Positions 11,502 through 22,865 of a stretch of DNA of 64,000 nt are shown here, in pieces. This DNA is from Paraspadella gotoi (taxonomy: Eukaryota > Chaetognatha): positions 11,514,883-11,578,882 of the forward strand of contig CM119269.1 in the NCBI GenBank assembly GCA_051294375.1. Reading direction: 5' to 3'. A model generated the notes under the pieces. It had not been told where the DNA came from and made no database searches. It saw only the letters and a list, made by a program, of their open reading frames with translations. Made by a program: the position numbers and the translations under genes. How positions within the stretch are numbered: position 1 is the first letter of the stretch; each line of letters opens with the position of its first letter.

Positions 11502-13153
11502 TCAATCGAAAATTTTTTTCAAATTCTCCTCGTAAATTCCTATAAAAGCCATAATCCCGAGTCCCAATGAAATTCCAGTCATTTGCAACAGAAAAAGTTG
11601 ACAAGGGCCGATATTCCGATCCGTTGTCGCTGTTGTTGTTGTTGTTGTCGTTTCGAAGTCTCCATCGCCAAGGTTCAAAGTCAATTCCGGCAAAAGATCC
11701 GCCAATGAAATGTAGAGAAAACTTCCGGCTGATTGAAATAGAAAGATTTTTTTTAACAAAGATGCATTTTAATACGAAGTAAACTTTGTACAAAAACGGC
11801 AACTTCTTCATAATTCAAACCAATTCAAGTCTATTGAATAATTATTTATTCAACCTCTATTTACAGTTTTTTTTTATTTAATCTAATTCCGTTTAATTAA
11901 ATTAGAATCAATTCGATTCATATCGATTCAAATATCATATCTAAAATTATATCAATTCGATTCATCTCAATTTCGTCGACACCTGCTCCAACATCTTGCA
12001 CCTGTTCGCTCCGTCTCTTTTTTCAACGCACCTGTCATCGCGAATATCCAGGTGGAAGTGTCGTGAAATTTCCCCGCGATGAGAAGACCGCAAATTAGGC
12101 CAATCATGGCCAAGATGGATGAAACGATGTTGTAGAAAAAAGCCTGAAAATTTTAGAATTTACAATCTAATAATTATTTTAAAAATTTTAGTTAATACGC
12201 CTTTACCTGCCCTTATCACTACAATATATAAATGAGATTGAGCAATTCATTCCCATTTAAATCGTATTGTGCTCTTACAATGATGTTCCGTTCACTTACT
12301 ATTAGCGACCGTCACTCGCTCACTACTCACATTTTACTTGCTGTTTCTTCACTTCTTAACTTACTCTCTCTTTACTTACCCTTTTAACAATTCTTTATTT
12401 ACTTGTACATAACAGACTTTTTCCATGACTTAAACTTTGTCCACCTTTAACTCAATCTTCTATAAATAATACACATTAAATTTGTATTATTCTAATTGTG
12501 TTCCTATTAATCCCCATCCCTCACTTTTCTTATCCCCATCCCTCATTTTTCTAATCCCTATCCCTAACTTTTCTAATCCTCATTTCTCACTTCCTCATCC
12601 CCATCCGTCACTTTTCTAATCCCCGTCTTTACCTTCCTGATCCCCATCCCTCACTTTTCTAATCCCCATCGCTCAACTTTCTAATCCCCATCCCTCACCT
12701 TCCTAATCCCCATCCCTCACTTTTATAATCCCCATCCTTCACCTTCCTAATCCCCATTCCTCCCTCTTCTAATCCCGATCCCTTACCTTCCTAATCCCCA
12801 TCCCTGCGTTGACCAGCACCGCAAAGTCCCCGATCTCGTGCGGCAACTCGTGGAACAGCACCGCGAGGGCCGTGGCGAGCCCTGCTGCGACTGAGGCTGC
12901 AAAGGCGGCGCCAACCGCCATCCCGTCGGCGAAGTTGTGGACGCCGTCGCCGAGGATCACCATCAAGGCCGTCGACGAGGTGCTGGAGGAGGAGGAGGAG
13001 GGGATGGTGAAGAGAGATTGAGGGTGATCTTACAGTTAAAGATTAATTGAATGTAAAAGACAATTCGTCGTTCATGTGGCCAATCGTTTTCTCGAAGAAT
13101 TATACGTCTTGTAAAGTCACGTATTTCTTTCTCTTTGTCTCATTGTCACTCTG

Positions 13154-13186
<33 letters not shown>

Positions 13187-14126
13187 TTCTCACACACACA
13201 CACACTCACCCATCTCCTTTGTCGTGAGAGTGACCGTGATTGTGACGCTTTACAGACTTCGTTGTCGTCGTCGTCTTCGTCGTCGTCTCACAATTTCCGT
13301 CGACGTCGCTGTTATTATTTTTAATCAAAATCTTTTCTCTCAATTCGCAATCAATTTCCGGTGATCGTTTCACTCTGAAGAACAAAAGGAAAAAATAAAA
13401 CAAATTATTTTGAAGTTCTGGCCTTTCGCTACACAATTTCACAACAATTACATATTACGACTTTAACGAAATTTTGTTAATTCTTTAAATCTAATTGTAT
13501 ATTAGTATATTAGTGCTTATTTTTTCAGTCTATGTGGCACAAGGGTGTATGTCTGTTTGTCTGTCTGTCTTCCTCTCTTCCTTCCCCTCGCTCCCTCCCT
13601 CTCTCTCTCTCCCTCTAACCTCTTCCTCTCTCTCCAAATCATCGTCATCCTCTCAATAAGAAAGAATCCAAACAACCCCAAGGCGGCCATCATTCCTTTC
13701 CCAACGCCCACGACGTGATTGAGGTGCTCGGCGCCGCGCTGCTGGTCCGCGCCGTGGAGGCGCTCGTCGGCGTCGCGAGGGTGCCCGCCAGGCGAGCTCA
13801 TGGAATGAGGGAGAAGATGAAATAGGGCGTCGCCTGTTAGAGATCCGACGGCCAGAGCGATGAAGAACTGCAGCATCTGTAGGGACAAAAATGGATTGTA
13901 TTGAGTAATATAATAGATAAGATTTATTGATTTGATGGGTTAATTATTTGATTGATTGAATTACAGGTTGATTGAATTATTTATTGATTTATTGATTTAT
14001 TGGTTTGTTCTTTATTGATTGATTTATTGATTTCATTATTGATTGATTCATTTTTTATTTAAATGATTGATTTATTGATTTGATTTATTGATTTGATTTG
14101 ATTTAAATATATGATAGGTTAATCTA

Positions 14127-14157
<31 letters not shown>

Positions 14158-15604
14158 AATAATTAAATTAATTGATTGATTGATAGGATTGAATGATTGG
14201 AATTATTTATTTATTTATTCAATTTTTGATTATATTGCTTGATTTCGTTTTTATCTATTTATTAATGGATTAATTAATTTTTTAATTTGTTATTTTCATC
14301 ATTTTTTCTCACTGGTTTGTAATAAGTCTTCTGAGTTAAAGGCACAATGGCGACGCCGATAATTCCGCACATGGAAATTATGAGGATGGAACCGACGGCG
14401 AATCCCCAAGTGCGAAGCGGAATGGAATCCTCGCTGACGATTATAGGAATTTCTCCTGAATGAATTACATATTATCTTGTAAGAGTGATGGAGGCCTTAA
14501 ACCACCAAAGCCTGTCCAAGGTCAGGGACAAGATAGCTTGTTTATTAAATGAATGGATAATTTTAATATCGGTTGTACCAATTTCATATCAATCTATCAA
14601 TCAATCAAAATAACCAATCAATAAACTAAATAATCAATAATTAATTAAATGCAATTAAATGATCAGTAAAATAATTAAATCAATCATTCGAACAATCATT
14701 CTTTCGGGTTATCAATCAATCAATTAATCAATCAATCAACCCATCAATCGAACCTAATCTGACGAAATGTCCGAATCTGTCCTGTCTTTTCTCCATTGCG
14801 CATGCGTCGCTCTCGATCTGGTAAATGAGCGACGGGCAAATGTGAAGAAACATGTCACGTGACACGCCCATCTGAAAAGGAAAAAGTTATATTTCATATT
14901 AAATTCATTTATATTTATTAAATAATTGAACAAATTCATTATCTCAATGAAAAAAAAATATTCCTTTTTTGTAACTTTTGATAACCAAAGGAAGTGAAAT
15001 AGAACAAAAGAAATTGTAAATATAGCAAAATTATCACAATTCAATTTAATTGTAAATAAAACCATATAGTATTTGATTAATATAAATAATCTAAATACCC
15101 GGAAATTTTCCGTCATGTTCTTCCAATAATTTTGAGTCGTCAGACAATCTTGGTTCTCGACTTTCGCTTTGGGTGAGTGAATCATTTTATCGACACGCGA
15201 GTCTGAAAATAACACACGATAAGTGTTTCAAATCCAATAATTACCATCAAATCGATTATAAATTAAACTAAAAATAAAATTCAACATATTATATTATAAT
15301 TAAAACTTTATCTTTAAATCATTCATCCAAACTTCACCTTGGACGGCGTGAAAAGTTTCGTGATGTTGAGCGTGACTTTCTTCTTCTTTTCTTTTCTCAC
15401 GGGATTTTCCTTTTTTCTTTTTTCTTTTCCCATTTTTTTTTCTTTTACGACTTTTTTCTCGGAATTCTTTGTTGTTGTTATGATTTTCTTCGTCGTGATC
15501 GCCGTCTCTATGAACGACGTCGTCTTCGACATTCTTATCGTGTTCATTGGCGACGATGTCTGAAAATTTAAAAAAGTAGAGTGTGAAAGAAAGAAAGAAA
15601 AAAA

Positions 15605-15652
<48 letters not shown>

Positions 15653-16172
15653 AAAAAAGAAAGAAAGAAAGAAGAAAGAAAGAAAAAAAGAAATAAAGAA
15701 AGAAAGAAAAAAAATAAAGAAAGAAAGAAAGAAAGAAAAAAGAAAGAAAGAAAGAAAAAAGAAAGAAAGAAAAAAGAAAGAAAGATAGAAAAAAGAAAGA
15801 AAGGAAGAAATTAGAAAAAAAGAAGAAACTTCTCCCTCATCTTACGTTACAAACATTCAAATGTCTTAATTCATAACCAACGTCGACAAAACCCAACTTG
15901 CTACCGACCGACCGACCCCCAATTCACCGTTCGTGATCCCGTGACGATGCCCGTCGTGGTGAAGTCGTTTGAAGTCTTCACCGGGGAGAATTCTGTGATC
16001 ATGAAGGTCATGATCCTCGATGCGAATCCAGCCCAAGTTGAGATTTTCGAGAAGATGTTCGAATCCCTCGATGGTCAATCGACGATCCTGGAAATCGAGC
16101 ATTTTGGGCTTTGATTTAATTTTTCAAAAAAAATTTAGTTTCGTTGAAAACTATTATTATTTAATATTATTA

Positions 16173-16218
<46 letters not shown>

Positions 16219-16238
16219 TATTATTATTATTATTATTA

Positions 16239-16287
<49 letters not shown>

Positions 16288-16548
16288 TATATTATTATTT
16301 GATTGGTTTAAAATTTCTACCTGACCGTATTTTCCAAAAATCTTCCCCATGTAGAATTTTTCAAAAGACACGAAATCTTTATGGTCATTCATTTCATTGT
16401 GGTCTTCATCGTCGCCTTTGTGGTCGTCACTGCGGTCGCCATCGCTAGGCGCAGGTTTATAGCTCACTGTGGAGGGAACATATGTTTGCGATGCAGCAAT
16501 GGTCAATGCCAAAGCGACATTTAAAATCTCCATGAGCCTCCTTGCCAT
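11502..16548 (-). CDS. ZIP zinc transporter, LIV-1 subfamily (SLC39A5/6/10-like)
   Basis: This is a complete 11-exon gene in transcript order: 16548-16321, 16087-15928, 15559-15338, 15202-15099, 14871-14754, 14455-14313, 13876-13620, 13374-13210, 12982-12787, 12143-12032, 11728-11502. All junction phases agree, giving 643 residues. The N-terminus has a signal peptide and an Asp/His-rich ectodomain with an [13 protein letters not shown] helix, a Lys/Glu-rich region, and [14 protein letters not shown], matching the CPALLYQID motif before the first membrane segment. Transmembrane segments follow in exons 6-7, then a variable loop with HNHGHSHD. Exon 9 has both zinc-site motifs, [13 protein letters not shown] and [18 protein letters not shown]. 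The last exon ends the final membrane helix. ZIP proteins import Zn2+ (sometimes Mn2+ or Fe2+) into the cytosol; plasma-membrane location is inferred. PSL replaces the usual PAL. Confidence 0.93.
12500..12800 (-). repeat. Minisatellite built from the exon 9 5' splice site of the ZIP gene
   Basis: On the coding strand the true boundary reads GGGATGGGGATTAGGAAG then GTAAGG. This 22-24-bp unit (with GTGAGG or close variants) is repeated about 12 times into the intron, reaching about 12,510. Many units keep an intact-looking G/GTGAGG donor. Divergence grows away from the exon. Confidence 0.85.
12787..12982 (-). CDS. ZIP exon 9, catalytic-site helices TM4-TM5
   Basis: The exon encodes the binuclear metal centre: His, Asn and Asp of HNFADG on TM4 and His/Glu of HELPHE on TM5. 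It ends with AGMGIRK and the donor GTAAGG. The next exon begins AFFYNIVSS, so the join gives [13 protein letters not shown], the expected family sequence, which fixes the donor exactly. The 20 bases at this boundary are the seed of the adjacent minisatellite. Confidence 0.92.
13930..14310. repeat. (ATTGATTG)n-like low-complexity intron
   Basis: Degenerate TTGATTGATTTA tracts fill the intron between ZIP exons 6 and 7. A similar ATCAATCA tract lies at 14,590-14,750. Nothing else is seen. Confidence 0.7.
14480..14590 (-). repeat. Dispersed repeat family C
   Basis: The reverse complement reads AAATTGGTACAACC.. through TTTGGTGGTTTAAGGCCTCC and CTTACAAGATAAT, shared with 35,435-35,650, 61,420-61,545 and, more diverged, 11,365-11,430 and 61,790-61,945. 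No tRNA-like head was found. Confidence 0.65.
15580..15830. repeat. (GAAA)n microsatellite in a ZIP intron
   Basis: It is a nearly pure AAAG tract of about 250 bp between ZIP exons 2 and 3. Confidence 0.95.
16150..16295. repeat. (ATT)n microsatellite in ZIP intron 1
   Basis: Repeated TTA/ATT triplets run for about 140 bp. The Asn-rich and Ile/Tyr-rich open frames over it are artefacts of the triplet repeat. Confidence 0.95.
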
Positions 16549-17001
16549 CGTGATGTCATCGAAAGAAAATTCGGTTTCAACTCGATTTTTTTTTCTATCG
16601 TTGTTTCGCTATTTTCAATTTTGTTATCACAGTTTTACAATCGATCGGAATATAGTTCACGACGTTATCTCTTCTGTTTGATTTGAGTCTCCGTCCGAAG
16701 ATTCAAGTGGCGTGATCGAAAGACGAACATAATTGGTCAGCGAATTTCAGGCGACCAATGAGAGATGAAAGGGTTATCGATTGAGGGTTATCCTTTGAAC
16801 GTTTACCGCCTGAGATTTTTTGGTTATAAAAATATTATGTACAAAAAATACATAGAAGTGGAAGTAGGTCCAAAACGTAAAAAAAAATGTCTTTAGATTG
16901 TTGAGTAGAGTGATGTGAAAATGATAAAATTGAAGAAAATTAAAATTTAGCATATAAAACGTAAAATAAAAACCATTAAAAATACTTTGGTAAACTAATT
17001 T
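16549..17001. other. 5' flank of the ZIP gene
   Basis: This should contain the promoter and 5' UTR of the minus-strand ZIP gene. No TATA box or metal-response element was identified with confidence. From about 16,800 it becomes AT-rich before the next HINE-like repeat. Confidence 0.4.
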
Positions 17002-18492
17002 TTAGTCGAATCTGCTTATCAGCAGATCCCGACTCTATGATTCACTTTGTCGGTCCGTCGGTCCGCCCCCTCAATATTGTCGGGCACTAACTTATATCAT
17101 GTCAGAACATCGAATTATGATAAATTATGCCAAAAAAATGATGTCCGTCCGTCCGTCCGTCTGTCCCACCTTAGCAAAAAACACCAATTACTCGTGATTG
17201 GATGGATGGATTGGAATGAGATTTTGTGTGTGGGTAGGGAAGTGTGTGATTGAGCTGTATATGAAGTTTCGATGGAATCGTCCGAGTGGAAATGAGTTTA
17301 AATGGAAAAAATAAAAAAATAAATTTCACTATTTGAACACCAATTACTCAAGAGTGGATGAGGCGATTGACTTGAAATTTTGTATTTGCGTAGGAAAGTG
17401 TGTGATTGAGCTGGAAATCAAGTTTCGATGGAATCGTTTGAGTGGAAATGAGTTTAAATGGAAAAAAATAAAAAAACCTGTTTCACTAATTGATTATGCT
17501 TCTTTTTCCTTTTATATTAAATGTAAATGAAGGATGTATTAATAAATCAAATAATTAATCAGTTAATTAATCAATTAGTCAATTAATTAATCAATAATTA
17601 ATTAATTAGTCAATCAATCCGTCCCATCTTAGCAAAAAGCTCCAATAACTCGTGATTGGCTGGTTGGATTGGAATGAAGTTTTGTGCGTGGGTAGGACAG
17701 TGTGAGATGAAGCTGGATATAAAGTTTCGATGGAATCGTACTAGTGGAAATGATTTTAAATGGAAAAAACATAAGTTGCGTTTACTAAAATCTTTTTACT
17801 TATTTTAACCAATAAATACTCTATTTAATCATAATTGGATGAATAGATTTAGTTTAAATTTTATGTGTGGGTAGGAAAGTGTGTGACGAAGCTTGATACA
17901 AAGTTTCGGTGGAAACGTACGAGTGGAAATGAGTTTAAATAAAAAAAAATATGAGTCACATTTACTTGAATCTTTTTGTTTTCACGATCTTGTTAGTCCT
18001 GCAATGTTACTTATTTTAACCCATAATTACTCGAATTAATCATAATTGAATTAATAGATTGAAAAGGAAAGTGTGTGAAGAAACTAGATATACAGTTTTG
18101 ACGGAATTGTGCCTGTGGAAATGAGTTTAAATGGAAAAAACATAATTCACATTTTCTTGAATCTTTTTTATTTATGATTACTAATAAATGTTTTAATTAA
18201 TTAATTAATTTGAAAAAATGATACAATTTAAAAAAATTATGCAAGTTGAAAAAATGATACAAGTTAAAAAAAATGATGTGAATTGTAAAAATGATGTAAA
18301 TTGAAAAAATGATGAGTTGAAAAAATTATGTGCATGAAAAAAATGATGCGAGTTGAAAAAATGATGTGAGTTAAAAAAATGATGCAAATTGTAAAAATGA
18401 TGTAAATTTTTAAAATATTGTGATTTATTATTGATTAGCAGATTACCGCTTAATTATTGTAAGCAGATCCGACATTGTTTGCTCAAACTAGT
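17002..18492 (-). repeat. HINE-like element, near full length
   Basis: The right-to-left order matches a Helentron-type non-autonomous element. The 5' end TTTGAGCAAAC..GTCGGATCTGC lies at about 18,490. Then come an 18-bp AATGATGCAAGTTG-type minisatellite (18,210-18,410), degenerate 160-bp subrepeats, a GTCC microsatellite (17,146-17,165), and the 3' hairpin with CTAA at about 17,002. Confidence 0.6.
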
Positions 18493-18559
18493 TTATTTCC
18501 TACATTAGTGGGCACCAGTGAGCTACATTTATCTATAGTAAGTAATAAGTATATAATGG

Positions 18560-18835
18560 CTAAAAATTCAAAATACAATTTTTTAAATTTTAAGATCGGA
18601 TTTGGATTCCTTACAAAAAAGTTAATATATTAAAGTATAATTCTTTTTTTAAAAATTCTTTCATTAAGTTGGTCAAAAATTTAAAACATATATTTAAGAT
18701 GCCGATTTTTAATTTCGAGCTTAAAAATATATTTTTTTGTAATTTTAACCTACTTAATGACATAATTTTTGAAAAAGATTTATATTTTCTTTTATCAACT
18801 TTTAACAAGGAATCTGAATCTGTTCTCAGAATTAA
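18560..18835. repeat. Arm of the TAAGGCGTAGT MITE family
   Basis: The TTCTTTCATTAAGTTGGTCA segment and its inverted partner near CCTACTTAATGACA are shared with 50.6-50.7, 51.97-52.08 and 56.5 kb. The terminal sequence is not visible here. Confidence 0.4.
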
Positions 18836-18837
18836 AA

Positions 18838-19200
18838 ACAAGTTGAGCAAACAATGTCGGATCTGCCTACGATAATTAAGTGGTAATAAGCTAACTTGGT
18901 CAACTTGCATAATTTAATCAACTTGCATAATTTGGTCAACTGACTTAATTTGTTCAACTGACATAATTTATCAACTGCTAATTTGGTCAATGGCATAATT
19001 TGGTCAACAGGCATAATTAGTCAACTTGCAAATTTGGTCAACTGGCATAATTTGGTCAACTTTTGTGTAGACAGACGGACGGACGGACGGACGGACGAAC
19101 ATTTTTTTGCATAATTTATCATAATTTGGTTCTGATATGATAATAATGATTTACCGACAATATTTACAGTCGGAATCTGCTGATAAGCATATCCGACTAA
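18838..19200 (+). repeat. Short HINE-like element (360 bp)
   Basis: The 5' end TTGAGCAAACAATGTCGG is followed by an 18-bp AATTTGGTCAACTTGCAT-type minisatellite, a GGAC microsatellite (19,077-19,095) and the terminal hairpin ending CCGACTAA. It is the clearest compact copy in the window. Confidence 0.65.
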
Positions 19201-19224
19201 AAACATTTTGAAATTTTGACATTA

Positions 19225-22052
19225 CACGGTTCCTTTTTACATCGATTTACTCGGCATGGAGTGCACAAGAATGAGATGTCCCGGGATACGTTTCCGGACT
19301 TGGGCTACACAAAAAAAGGGTAATCAAATTTTTCCTAATGACAGTTTTTTTATAAATTAATATTAAAATTAGCTATATAAAATCAATAAGTAGAATAAAA
19401 AATTTAAAAATGGTTTAAATTTTTTAAAAATGAAAATATCATGCATCATCCATAATCTATGAACAATTTTTTTCGTTTGAGTCCATAACCATTATTCTAT
19501 CTTTAATAGTTTATTTGTAATTAATTTTTCTTTATTAAAATATATTTTAATTTTTTTTCAAATAATTTAAATTAAAAAAATTATAACTATGCCAAATGAT
19601 TGAAGAAAAATTTTATATTATAAGGGACTTACCTACCTAATATAGGCCTTCAAATACATATATAGTAAGTTTATTATGATGATGTTTTGACATAGAAAAT
19701 AAATAATTTATAAAATTAAATATATGAAAAAAATTTTAACTTTGAATTTTTTTTTAGCATAATAAACATAATTATTAATTAATTGTTCATGATGCTTTTA
19801 ATAGCTACTGGTCAGTTGTATTATTCTCAATTATAATAATTTTATAACTTTTTTTATTTTTAGTAATACTGACTGCTATATTTACTAACTTTTGACAAAA
19901 TCCAAAAATTACTGGTATTTAAAAATTATGTATGAAACAGACAAAAACTTTTTTTTAAATCACATGCTATTTAATTGTTTGAACTGATATAAATATTATC
20001 CTTGGACAAAATTTAAAAAGTTTTAAACAATCCCAACTAGACATTTTTAAGGCCAAAAGTTAGGTTGTTTAAAAAAAACTGCAAGATGCAAAAAAGTAAT
20101 AAAAAAGTTATTTTCTTGAATATCTTTTGAAAAAAAAAGAGGTAGCAAGGTGGGTGTGGTATCAAATTAAAGCCCTAATTATGGGACATATTTCTTGAAC
20201 AGTTTGGTTAAATTTTATCCAAAAATCTTTACACAGTTTTTATTTAAATACGAGTTAAAAGTATAACAGTTTTTTGCATTACAAATTTCAATGAAGGCAT
20301 ATAAAATTTTTGTTTTTCTTTTGTAAATTAAAAGAGGAAAGTCTGATTACATTTTAATTACCATTAAATTTTCTCTACTTTATAAATTTGCTTGTATTTT
20401 TCAGTTAAAGTAAAAACAAGCAAAAAATTTGTAGTAGCTTGATAAAATGTTTTTTTAAATATAAAAAATGATAAATAATAAAATGTTTTCAGCTTGATAT
20501 AAACAGTCTGGACGTCTACCTCTTGTCTGTGAAAAAAAAATAATCATTTTTCATTATCTTTAACTGCAAAGAAAAAGCTTGATATACTGCTTGTTTATCA
20601 TAATAAAATTTTTAAAAATTACTTAACTGCTGACATATTTGACAAAGCAAGACATCATTGTGTTGAATTGTATTGATAATTTTCTTTAAATATAACAACC
20701 TTTATAAAGGGAATTTAATTCTATTATTTATCATCCATTTGAATTAAGAAAAAAAAATTCGCGAAAAGGGTTCATTGACTGACTTAATGATTGCATTTTT
20801 TAAGGTTTCTTTACTGCCCCCATTACGCAAGACATAAAAGGTCATTATTATCATGTCACTATGTACAGATTTTCTCTACCCTTTATCCACCTGAATTCTG
20901 AATTTTCTTTTTTTCCCTTTCAAATGTATTAAATAAAAAAATTATAGGAGAGAACGATCAGCATGGAGGATACCGTTGGTAAGCCTTAGTTACCCCACTT
21001 CCCGATCAAATTTTTAAACAAGGTTTTTTTTTCATCTATTCTAGACATAAATCTAACTATTGGTACTATTTATTTTTATTTTTTTACATTCTCTTTCGCG
21101 TAATCAAAAAAAAAAAATTATAGAAAAAAAAAGTAAAACGTTTTCAAAAATTAAAAAATCTATAGAGGAATCTACTATACTTAACAAATATACTGATGTT
21201 AATATGTGTTAGAACTTTGATGCCCACTCCAAATAAAAAAACTGTTAAATATACTGCTTTTCTGTCATATTAAAAGAGGCTACTGAATTAAGTTAAAACC
21301 TACAAAGCAGTCCGAATATCAAATATTTATACATTTGACAACCTTAAAAATGTCTAGTTGGTGTGTTTAAAACTTTTTAAATTTTGTCCAAGGATAATAT
21401 TATATCAGTTCAAACAATTAAATAGCATGTGATTTAAAAAAAAAAATTCGTCTGTTTCATACATAATTTTTAATACCAGTAATTTTTGGTTTTGTCAAAA
21501 GTAAATATAGCAGTCAGTATTACTAAAATAAAAAAATTCAAAGTTTAAATTTTTCATATATTTAATTTTATAAATTATTTATTTTCTATGTCAAAACATC
21601 ATTATAATAATCTTACTATATATGTATTTGAAGGCCTATATTAGGTATATAGTCCCTTATAATATAAAATTTTTCTTCAATCATTTGGCATAGTTATAAT
21701 TTTTTTAATTTAAATTATTTGAAAAAAATTAAAATAATATTTTAATAAAGAAAAATTAATTACAAAAAACATTAAAATAGATAATGGTTATGGACTCAAA
21801 CGAAAGAAATTGTTCATAGATTATGGATGATGCATGATATTTTCATTTTAAAAAAATTTAAACCATTTTAAATTTTTTTATTCTACTTTATTGATTTTAT
21901 ATAGCTAATTTTAATATTAATTTATAAAAAAACTGTCATTAGGAAAAATTTGATTACCCTTTTTTTGTGTAGCCAAAGGTCCGGAAACGTATCCCGGGAC
22001 ATCTCATTCTGGTCACTCCATGCCGAGTAAATCGATGTAAAAAGGAACCGTG
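19225..22052. mobile_element. Long-inverted-repeat (fold-back) element with 4-bp ATTA duplication
   Basis: The ends are inverted copies starting CACGGTTCCTTTTTACATCG. The arms run about 19,225-20,055 and 22,052-21,340 with only scattered differences. ATTA flanks both ends (19,221-19,224 and 22,053-22,056). The 1.3 kb centre has no transposase-sized frame. It is therefore a non-autonomous fold-back DNA transposon; its superfamily is not assigned. Confidence 0.75.
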
Positions 22053-22564
22053 ATTATGTAAGGGTAGTACTATGTACAAAATAAGCTGACTGGGCTACTA
22101 TATTTATAAAAAAAGAAAAATAACAATAGATTAGTATTCACTGATATAATAGTTTTCAAGATATCACTGATAAATTTTGATTCCAAACTTTCACTTCACC
22201 CTATTGTTGAGATGAAAATTGTAATTACTTAAGTCTACGATAGTTCAAATCGTCTCATGATTACATAATAGGCCATTGTTATCTATCTTTATTTATTCAT
22301 GACAATATGATGGTTCTACTAATTAACTTAAGAAATGTTTTAACAATTAGAATAATGAATTGCAATCAAATCACATAAATACAAGGTGACTCACAACAAC
22401 CCGCCGCTAGAAAAAAATCTTCATTTGCAAACTTGTAAAGATTTTTTTAATCTAAAAATTTTTTTTGTCAAAAAAACTAAAGTAATTTATATATCCAAAT
22501 TGATTTTGATTGGTTTTGATTTGATTTAGCAGTGAGCAGAGAAAAGATGCCTTTAAAATCGTCT

Positions 22565-22730
22565 GAAGAGACAGTAATAATTTTTATATGTTAGTAACAG
22601 AACCTGAGCTTCGGATCAGGCTGTAACACCGTGTTACAGGCAGGTTAAGCGCCCCATCCCTCTTAACTGCTAGGCGACCACCGGGCTAGAACCCCGTTCC
22701 TTTGGGTTGGCGAATGACCTTCATTTTAAA
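22565..22730 (-). repeat. tRNA-Gly-derived SINE (family B), truncated head
   Basis: It holds the CAGGCTGTAACACCGTGTTA block, the CTTAACTGCTAGGCGACC block and the inverse of box B GGGTTCTAGCCC. A HINE-like 3' end follows directly at about 22,738. Confidence 0.65.
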
Positions 22731-22789
22731 ACTCATTTTAGTCGGATCTGCTTTCAGCAGATCCCGACTCTATAATTCACTTTGTCGGT

Positions 22790-22865
22790 CTGTGGGTTTG
22801 AACCCGGAACCCTCTGGCCTTAGGCCGAGATTCAACCTGAATCGCCAGTAAGGCTTTTAAGAGTG
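22790..22865 (-). repeat. tRNA-like sequence, degraded
   Basis: On the minus strand a perfect box-B-like GGTTCAAACCC follows TCAGGTTGAATCTCGG. No cloverleaf with paired acceptor stem could be drawn, so this is a SINE head or tRNA relic, not a tRNA gene. Confidence 0.3.

Noticed and set aside
20945-20990. Microexon-like segment (ATAG acceptor, ATGGAGGATACCGTTG, GTAAGC donor) in the centre of the fold-back element
   Set aside because: Only five codons long, with no partner exons; chance occurrence of splice-like signals is likely in this AT-rich DNA.
22790-22865. Possible functional tRNA gene on the minus strand
   Set aside because: Box B is good but no acceptor or anticodon stem pairs could be formed.
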